From: Datura wrightii
Taxonomy: Eukaryota; Streptophyta; Magnoliopsida; Solanales; Solanaceae
Direction of reading: 5' to 3'
Length of the DNA stretch: 64,000 nucleotides
NCBI GenBank assembly: GCA_035772735.1
Contig: JASDFA010000016.1
Span: 141,744,501 to 141,808,500, forward strand
The translations under genes were made by a program, and so were the position numbers. Positions 56,829 through 64,000 of the stretch are shown piece by piece. Each line of letters starts with the position of its first letter. Within the stretch, counting starts at the first letter, position 1. The notes below the pieces were generated by a model. It ran no database searches, was not told where the DNA came from, and was given only the letters and a program-made list of their open reading frames with translations.

Positions 56829-59800
56829 AAGCTAAAACTGAGCCGGAAGGGAATAGATGCGGGTATTTAGCCATCATATCTGCCTCGGCTTCCCACATAG
56901 CTCCCTCAACATGCTAATTCCTCCATAAAACCTTGACTGAAGCTACTTATTTGTTTCTTAGCTTTCACACTTGACAATCCAGTATCTCCACCGGAATCTC
57001 TTCATAACTAAAACTATCTTTCACACCGACACTGTCCACCAGAATAACTAGATTGGATCACCCAAACGCTCTTTAAGAGAAATACACAGAAAACTGGATG
57101 GACTGAAGCTAATTCTGAGGGAAACTCCAACTCATATGCAACCTTACAAACCCATTTCACAATCCGATACGGGACAATATAATGGGGATTTAGTTTCCCT
57201 TTCTTCATGAACCTCATCACTACCTTCATGGGAGATACCTTTAGAAACACCCAATCATCGACTTCAAACTCAAGTTCTCTCCTCCTCACATCCTTATAAG
57301 ACTTTGGGTGACTCTAAGCTATTTTCCACCTATCCCTTATAAGCTGAACTTTCTCCATAGCCTCATGGACTGAATCTAGTCCTATCATCATTGCTTCACC
57401 GACTTCAAACCAACCAATAAGCGATCTACATTACCGCCCATGGAGAGCCTCAAACAGAGCCATCTGAATACTGGAATGGTAGTTGTTGTTATACGCAAAA
57501 TCAAAGAGAGGAAAATGGTCATCCCAACTACCCTTGAAGTCAATCACACAAGCTCTCAACATGTCCTCGAGAGTTTGAATAGTCCACTCCACCTGACCAT
57601 CCATTTGAGGGTGAAATGTTGTTCTGAGCTTGACCTGGGTACCAAGTCCCTTTAGAAACAATCTCTAAAACTGAGAAGTAAACTGAGTACCTCTATCAGA
57701 TATGATGGACAAGGAAACTCCATGCAACTTAAATAGTTCTTGATTGTATAATTTAACATAATCCTCCGCTAAGTTAGTAGTTTTGACTGGTAGAAAATGA
57801 GCTTCTTTGATCAACCTGTCCACGACCACCCAAATGGAGTCAATTGTCGATGAGTACGAGGCAACCCTGTGATGAAGTCCATATTGATCTCCTCCCACTT
57901 CCAAGTAGGAATACTGATGTCTTGAAGCACACCTTCCAGGCTTTGATGCTCAACCTTCACTTGCTGACAATTTAGACACTTAGCCACAAATGCTGCTATG
58001 TCCTTCTTCATGCCATTCCACCAGTAGACTTCCCGTAGGTCACGGTACATCTTGGTGGCTCCTAGATGTATGGAATACCTAGAACCATGAGCCTCATGCA
58101 ACATTCAATCTCTCAAATCATCAATATCCGGAACGCACAAACGACCCTGATATCGAAACATACCATCTCCCTCTTTAGAGAAGACCCCTACCTTCTGATT
58201 CTGAATGGCTTCCTTCAACTTCACCAAGATAGGATTCTCGTCTTATCTAGATTTTACATCAGTCACCAAGGACGATTTTGATCCATTCTGAACAATGACA
58301 CCACCATTGATCGAGTCAACTAAATGAACTCCCAACCGTGCAAGACGATGCACATCCTTCACCAGATCCTTCCTCCCCTCATCTACATGGGACACACTCT
58401 CCATAGAAAGCCTACTAAGAGCATCTGCTACCACATTAGCCTTTCTCGAATGGTAAAGGACACTCATATCATAATCCTTTAGTAACTCCAACCACCTCCT
58501 TTGGCGTAGATTTAGATCCTTCTAGGTAAACGCATATTGTTGTCTTTTGTGGTCCATAAACATATCTACATGGACCCCATACAAATAGTGTCTCCAAATC
58601 TTCAAGGCAAATACTACCGCCGCCAATTCGAGATCATGAGCCGGGTAATTCTTTTCATGGACCTTCAGCTACCTAGAAGAATATGCTATAACTTTACCAT
58701 GCTGCATCCATACATAACCAAGGCCAATCCTCAAAGCATCAGAATATATCAAAACCCCATCGGTACCCTGAAGTAGGGTTAACACCGGTGCTGAGGTGAG
58801 TCGAGTCTTCAACTCTTGAAAGCTCCTCTCACAAGCCTCTGACCATTGAAACTTTACCTTTTTTTGGGTCAACTTAGTCAAAAGGGCTGCAATAGATTAA
58901 AACCCCTCAACAAATCTCCGATAATACCCAGCTAAACCCAAGAAACTCCTGATATCCGAACGATTCACTGGTTTGGGCCAATTCTCCACCGCTTCTATCT
59001 TTTGAGAGTCCACCTGAATACCCTCACTCGACACCACATGATGCAAAAGTGCCACTGAATTCAACTAGAACTTGCACTTGCTGAATTTAGCATACAACTG
59101 ACAATCCTTCAAGGTCTGTAGCTCTACCTTCAATTGAGCGACATGCTCCTCCTTGCTCCAAGAGTATATCAGGATGTTATCTATGAATACAATTACGAAC
59201 ATATCCAAGTACGGTGAACACCTTGTTTATAAAATCCATAAAAGCTATAGGAGCATTCATTATTTCAATATAAATACAAACTTATAGTGACCATACCGAG
59301 TTCTGAAGGCTATCTACGGGATGTCACTCTCCCGAACCTTGAGTCGATGGTATCCGGATCTGAGATCTATCTTCAAAAAGCACTTAGCACCCTGAAACTA
59401 GTTAAACAAATCATCAATAATGGGATAGGATACCTATTCTTGATGGTGACCTTGTTCAATTGCCGATAATCAATGCATAAACGAAAAGAACCATCTTTGT
59501 TCCGAACAAAGAGGACCGGTGCACCCTAGGGGGATTTTCTAGGTCTGATAAAACCCTTTTCTAGGAGGTCTTTCAGCTTCTCCTTTAACTCCCCTAACTC
59601 GGCTGGGGTCATTCTGTAAGGAGAAATAAATATAGGCTACATATCAGAAAGAAGGTCAATACTAAATTCAATCTCCCACTCGGGAAGGATTCCCAGTAAA
59701 TCATCTGGGATGACTTCTGGATACTCACAAACTATTGGAACTGACTGGACAGTCGGGGTCTCGGACGTAGCATCCTTAAACCTAACTAGATGGTACATGC

Positions 59801-60221
59801 AACCCTTGGAGATCATCTTTCTTGTCCTTAAGGTAGGAAATGAAATGACCTACAGGCACAACTAAACTACCCTTCTACTGTAAGACTGGCTCACCCAGAA
59901 ATCTGAACTCTACTGTACGGGTTCTACAATTGACTGAGGCATAGCATGCAAATAGCAAATCCATGCCGAGGATAACATCAAAATCAGTCATGGCTAAATC
60001 TACTAAATCTGCTAAGTGACTTTTTGAAGGACTGTGATAGGGAAATTTTTATACACCCGTCTAGCTATAACTAAATCACCAACTATAGTAGAGACTAAGA
60101 AGGGTTCTGATAAGATTATGGGACTGACTCTTAAACTACTAGCAACATAGGGCGTCATAAAAGATAATGTATCCCCAGGATCTAAAAATGCATATACATC
60201 AAGGTGAAATACTCGTAACAT
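56829..60221 (-). pseudogene. pol of element Z
   Basis: Protease is at 60221-60012 (YAFLDPGDTLSFMTPYVA, with Gly-Asp in place of the usual Gly-Ala/Ser/Thr after the catalytic Asp-Pro). The RT region spans 59990-58930 with at least ten stops. Its active site reads [12 protein letters not shown], so the second catalytic Asp of the usual FIDD is Asn (codon at 59176-59178). Connection and RNase H are at 58970-58540 ([48 protein letters not shown]). The integrase zinc region is at 58104-57955 ([26 protein letters not shown]). The core is at 57930-57430 (DSIWVVVDRLI, SIISDRGTQFTSQF), with Glu in [12 protein letters not shown]. The GPY/F-like part is at 57289-57090 and the chromodomain-like tail ends PHLFPSGSVLA at about 56835. 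It is inactive by stops, frameshifts and the RT substitution. Confidence 0.92.
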
Positions 60222-61471
60222 TCCAATGACTACATCTGGGGAGACCTCCTGTTCCTAACAGGATGCTAGGGCATAAAATCTATTTTGGCGTTGTCCACCA
60301 CCTGTACTAGTAGAAGTGCCCTGCTGAGCTGGGTGTGCTGGTGGAGCTGCTGAACTGGAGGTCAGCACTTGGCCCCTATCATGACTCTGTCTGGCTGCTA
60401 GGCAATCTCTAAGAATGTGTTCGGGCTTCCCCGCACTCGAAGCAAGCACTTGTACCTGCCAAACACTGCTCTGTATGTCTCTGGCCATATCTGCTACACT
60501 CTGGAGGGCTGATCTCTGCATATTTTCTACTCTAGCCCCTCGAGCCTGATGCTCGTCCCTTGTGATTGCGCCTGGACTTGGATGGCACCCTCATAGCCGA
60601 AGGCGCTGGGGCTGAAGATCTCTGCTGGAACTTAAGGCGGTGACCACCATCGAATCTCTACTAAGTGAACCCAACACTATCTGTCCTGAGGCTCTTGACC
60701 TCTCTCTCAGATGCACCGCCTCAATCTACTCGCAGTGCAAGACTATCTGGGAAAAATCAATATCCCGATGAAGCATGGCGATCCAACAATACTTGTCCAG
60801 GTAGTCCACCACTCCATGTACAAACCTACTCACCCGAGCTCTCTGATCAGCCACTACCTCAGGTGCATACTTAGACAAATGAGTGACTCCGAGGCATACT
60901 CCTGAACTGTCATCTTCCCTTGCCTCAGGTTCACAAATTCAGCTGCTTTAATCTCCCTCATCTCACAAGGGAAGAGTTGATCTAGAAAAGTGGCATGAAA
61001 CTTATCCCAACTGATAGGGCCTGCTCCGACTGCCCTACTATCCTTCCATTATTTGAACCAAATTGTGCGACCCCCTTCAAATGCCAGGAGGCTAAATTGG
61101 CGCACTCCTCCCCAGTCACCCCCATAATCTGGGTGATCTTCAGAATCTCCTCAATCAACTCATGTGGATCCTTGTCCATCTTCGTTCCCGGGAACTTGGG
61201 AGGGTTCATCCTTAGAAAGTCTCTAACTCTTGCCGCCACCGCATTCCCGTCCTGAGGGAACATGCGCTACCGACTGCTGATTGACCTGAGCGTTCAAGGT
61301 CTGGGCTAACATCTGAATGGTTGCCCTGAACTCTGCATGGGCAACCGGCTCGGCTACGTGTTCTACATGAGTTGGTGGGCCCTACTGGTTCCCTTCTCCA
61401 TTGCCTTCCTCGTGGCCATTTCCGTTTCTATTTCTCCTTCCATTAACTCTATGGGGAGGCCTGATTATGTA
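60222..61471 (-). pseudogene. gag of element Z
   Basis: The N-terminal part, homologous to MPPRRVNG of element A, begins at 61471, but the ATG has become AGG. Gly/Asn-rich low complexity follows, then RDFLRMNPPKFPGTK and MDKDPHELIEEILKITQIM (61263-60982), the capsid region with frameshifts, and a zinc knuckle at about 60400-60450, where GKPEHILRDC preserves the HxxxxC half and the first Cys pair is out of frame. The Ser/Ala/Pro/Gly-rich end reaches 60255. Confidence 0.85.
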
Positions 61472-61657
61472 AACGCATATAGCACGAGTTAGAAGGATAG
61501 AGAGACATTTCATCGCGTGACGTAGATTATGAAAAAAGGGAACATTTTCTAAATGTCTCATAGCCTCTTCATCGTAAGTGTGGCACGCTTCACACCCATG
61601 AAAAAAGACTCTACTTAACGCGTCTTTTGGATATCTTAGGACACTTTAAAAACCAAT

Positions 61658-61673
61658 ACTCTGATACCAAGTT
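61658..61673 (-). promoter_or_regulatory. primer binding site of element Z, tRNA-iMet type
   Basis: AACTTGGTATCAGAGT on the minus strand, one change from the consensus at its last base. It directly follows the LTR end at 61674. Confidence 0.9.
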
Positions 61674-63896
61674 TTCCACGACTCGAACATAGGCCCGGAT
61701 AAAGACGCAAGACGAGGAACCCCGAGAGGCTCCAAGTCGACCCATGGAATAAACATAACATCTAACTCAATCATAGATAAGCGAAAGATCATCATGAATA
61801 ACTTAGCAGAAGTCTAAACAAAAATAACATCTCAATAAATACATAAATGTAAAGCCAATACAAACTATGTCCGAAAAAGCTTTCTAATAATGATGATTGG
61901 ATGGGACAAGACCCCAACTAACTCACTATAGTCTAAAAATTGAAAAGATGAAATACACTTGTTAAAAAGGGCCCTCGAAAGATAAGGACTCACAAATTGA
62001 GACTAAGGAATGCTAACTCCAAGAAAATCTGGCTATCGGCGGGATTGAGTCTGGATATCGGAGTCTGTATCATGAAACGGTACAACATAGAGTATGCGGT
62101 CAGTACATAGAATGTACCCAGTATGTAAGGTAAGTAAAATCGGTAAGTAAGTAAAATCACTGAACATGCATAATATAAAACATAATCAAGATAAGAGTCT
62201 GAGAGTATAGCTTGCATGCTATTTTCTAGATCAAGATCTGAGCAGAATTGAACATCAAAACTGAATCGACTGACCCAAAGCTAAAAATTGATAATCATAA
62301 GTAAACCTGAACATTGGGTAAAACCTATAAAAAACATAATATCATAATTGTTGTACATGCATAACTGAAATCATGAGGAACAATGGGAGACTCGTCATAT
62401 AACCGATATTACCACGATAGAGCTTACATGATCCCAACTATCACAATCAAGTGGGCAGAGCCTTCCAAAGATTTGGAAGGGCTAAGGACACTACCATGGC
62501 ATCGATATCAAGCTCAAGGACCCTTGGGGTAAGGGAAGCTCCAAAGGAGGCCCCAAATAATCTGATCATACCTACGTTTGCACGTAATTCTGAAGCATAG
62601 GGTTGATTGACCCTTGCCTACTCGGTGCTAGACACTACTTCCAAAAACATGCATATGCTCTCCATCGATTTTCAACGAAGATAACCATCATCTAGTGACG
62701 AAGTTGAATTAAAACATACATGCATAAATGTGAAATCATAACAAGAGGAGCCTTGGTTCAAATCATAACACAAACTGAAAATAATGGGATTCTTGACTCC
62801 AAAACCATATGACAAACTAATTCATGAAACCATAGACATACTTGATATTATTAGCTTGCCCAATACTTAAACATGCTTGAAATCAACTTGATTCACTTTG
62901 AAAAAATGAACATAAATATGGGTATTTCAAAATTGTACTTTCTTCATAACATCTCATCATGCTTGTACACATACTTCATAGATCTCAACTTTCATGAACT
63001 TTCATGGCTGGGCATCATAGTTTAGAAAACTGTTAAAAAATAATTTATAATTTAAAATGTTTTAAAATCTACCCATTAGTCATAATTCTTCATTTAAAAA
63101 ATACTTAGATCATACCCATGATTGAAACTTAGGAATTTATGCATTGGGTAAGAACCCCATGGAATCATCAATTAGAACATTATAAATTGAGAGGGAATTG
63201 GTCATGGTGTGGACAATTGCACCCATTCATAGCCTTACATACCTGAAGACACCTGAATTCACCATTTCCTTGATTGCCCATAGAGTATTGAAGAAGAAAT
63301 TAGAAGAACTAGGCTTGATCACCTCTCAAACTTCTAAACTTGCATGCATATATTAGGATAGGCTTAGAATGACTTAACCCTTCTTAAAACGCTCTATTCT
63401 GAGCTTAAAACAACGTAATTTAGACTTTAGGAACTTAGAAATTACAGAAAAGCCCTTACTAAATTCGCAGAGAAAAACACCCTACGAGTCCCAACGAAGG
63501 ACTGGACGACTCGTTGTCCCTTGTCACAACTCGTGGTCTGCATTCGTTACTTGCACTGTCAAAATTCTTCTAAGAGTCACCATGACTCGTGGTGTACTCA
63601 ACGAGTCGTGGTGATTAATCCGTTAGGTACACTACCAAAATTTTCCAACTTTCATCCAACGCTTGACCACAGCTCACATGAAGACTCGTGGTGTTGACCA
63701 TGACTCATGGGCACACCCGTTGTCACTTAAATTTCCAAATTTTCAACCAAGTTCAAGTCCTTCTCCATGAGTCACTTAACGGCTCATGGTGTTCCTGATG
63801 GGTCGTGGGATGACTCGTCCTGTAACCTAGTGCAGAAATTCCTATTTTCTCCATTTCAACTCTTGGATCTTATCTTAGGACTTTTGGGGTATTACA
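61674..63896 (-). mobile_element. 5' LTR of element Z
   Basis: 2223 bp. On the minus strand it starts TGTAATACCCC at 63896 and ends with a decayed terminal TGACA (GTGGAA) at 61674. A palindrome array lies at about 63500-63810. The stretch without genes is LTR body, matching 54388-56583. Confidence 0.92.
63500..63810. repeat. U3 palindrome array of Z 5' LTR
   Basis: ACGACTCGT at 63506-63514 and ACGAGTCGT at 63601-63609 are exact, with decayed forms such as CCATGACTCATGG near 63698. Confidence 0.8.
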
Positions 63897-64000
63897 GTAA
63901 AATGTAACTTTCCTGGAAACATCAAAATATATAGGCGACTGTTTTATTTGCTAGGCCTCGATTAGTACACTACTTTTTCTTATGAAGTTCAATTTTAGTT
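63897..64000. other. flank of Z, continuation of 52950-54387
   Basis: It begins with the second GTAAA target duplication. Only about 100 bp are visible, AT-rich and without gene features. Confidence 0.7.

Larger units (their letters stand above)
54388..63896 (-). mobile_element. complete Tekay-like chromovirus, element Z (9509 bp)
   Basis: It has two LTRs, an iMet primer site, gag, protease, RT, RNase H, integrase, a chromodomain-like tail and a polypurine tract, all in order on the minus strand. Perfect 5-bp target duplications GTAAA lie at 54383-54387 and 63897-63901. The LTRs differ at roughly one base in seven to ten by eye in the stretches compared, and the coding region carries many stops, so this is an old dead insertion. 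Confidence 0.93.

Overview
This window is plant nuclear DNA packed with transposable elements, and I see no intact host gene in it. The best guess for the organism is a member of the Solanaceae, from pericentromeric or other repeat-rich heterochromatin. That guess is an inference from three things: the dominant Ty3/gypsy chromovirus (Tekay/Del-like) with an initiator-tRNA-Met primer site, an RTE-type LINE relic of a kind common in Solanaceae, and a short interspersed repeat resembling ones abundant in that family. Every long reading frame is either a decayed retrotransposon piece or an artefact of a minisatellite. All coding relics carry stops, frameshifts or deletions.

Layout. 1-5022 is a minus-strand element with a gag-protease frame, no polymerase, and an Athila-like primer site (tRNA-Asp type). 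5045-21280 is an old minus-strand Tekay-like element (called A). Its 3' LTR is split by a solo LTR (5271-7653). Its body is interrupted by a plus-strand, polymerase-less relative (B, 13090-18485), and about 1 kb of A plus most of B's 5' LTR are lost at that boundary. 21281-27575 is a third, very decayed plus-strand gypsy element (C) with 3.1-kb LTRs. 27576-32373 is a patchwork: copia integrase/RT, an LTR piece, a gypsy integrase piece, another LTR piece and a gypsy gag relic. 32374-34583 is the 5' LTR of that last element (E). 34584-38949 is a tandem LTR-internal-LTR-internal-LTR cluster of a tiny-bodied non-autonomous family (D). 39399-39535 is a SINE-like repeat. 39657-46281 is a gypsy LTR (G) split by a 4.5-kb LTR-like insertion (F) with a perfect 5-bp target duplication. 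46288-47650 is an RTE LINE on the minus strand. 47660-51237 is the 3' part of an Athila-like element (H) with its LTR. 51238-52949 is a plus-strand gypsy integrase relic and LTR stub. 52950-54387 and 63897-64000 are low-copy-looking AT-rich DNA. They were one sequence before element Z (54388-63896), a full-length minus-strand Tekay-like element with a perfect GTAAA target duplication.

How the parts relate. No host pathway is encoded. The coherent story is one of nested insertion, recombination to solo LTRs, and CpG decay. Non-autonomous elements (the 1-5022 element, B, D) sit beside potential autonomous relatives (A, Z, H) that could once have supplied pol functions.

The least ordinary signal is in the U3 part of the LTRs. 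Several families that differ in body and primer site carry clusters of short, CpG-bearing, odd-length palindromes (7+1+7 forms such as ACCACGACTCGTGGT and CTCCGTGACACGGAG). The clusters repeat at roughly 90-100 bp and often share a CAGTG/CACTG spacer word. In two LTRs a TATA-like box follows directly. In one LTR three successive hairpins have different but self-complementary stems.
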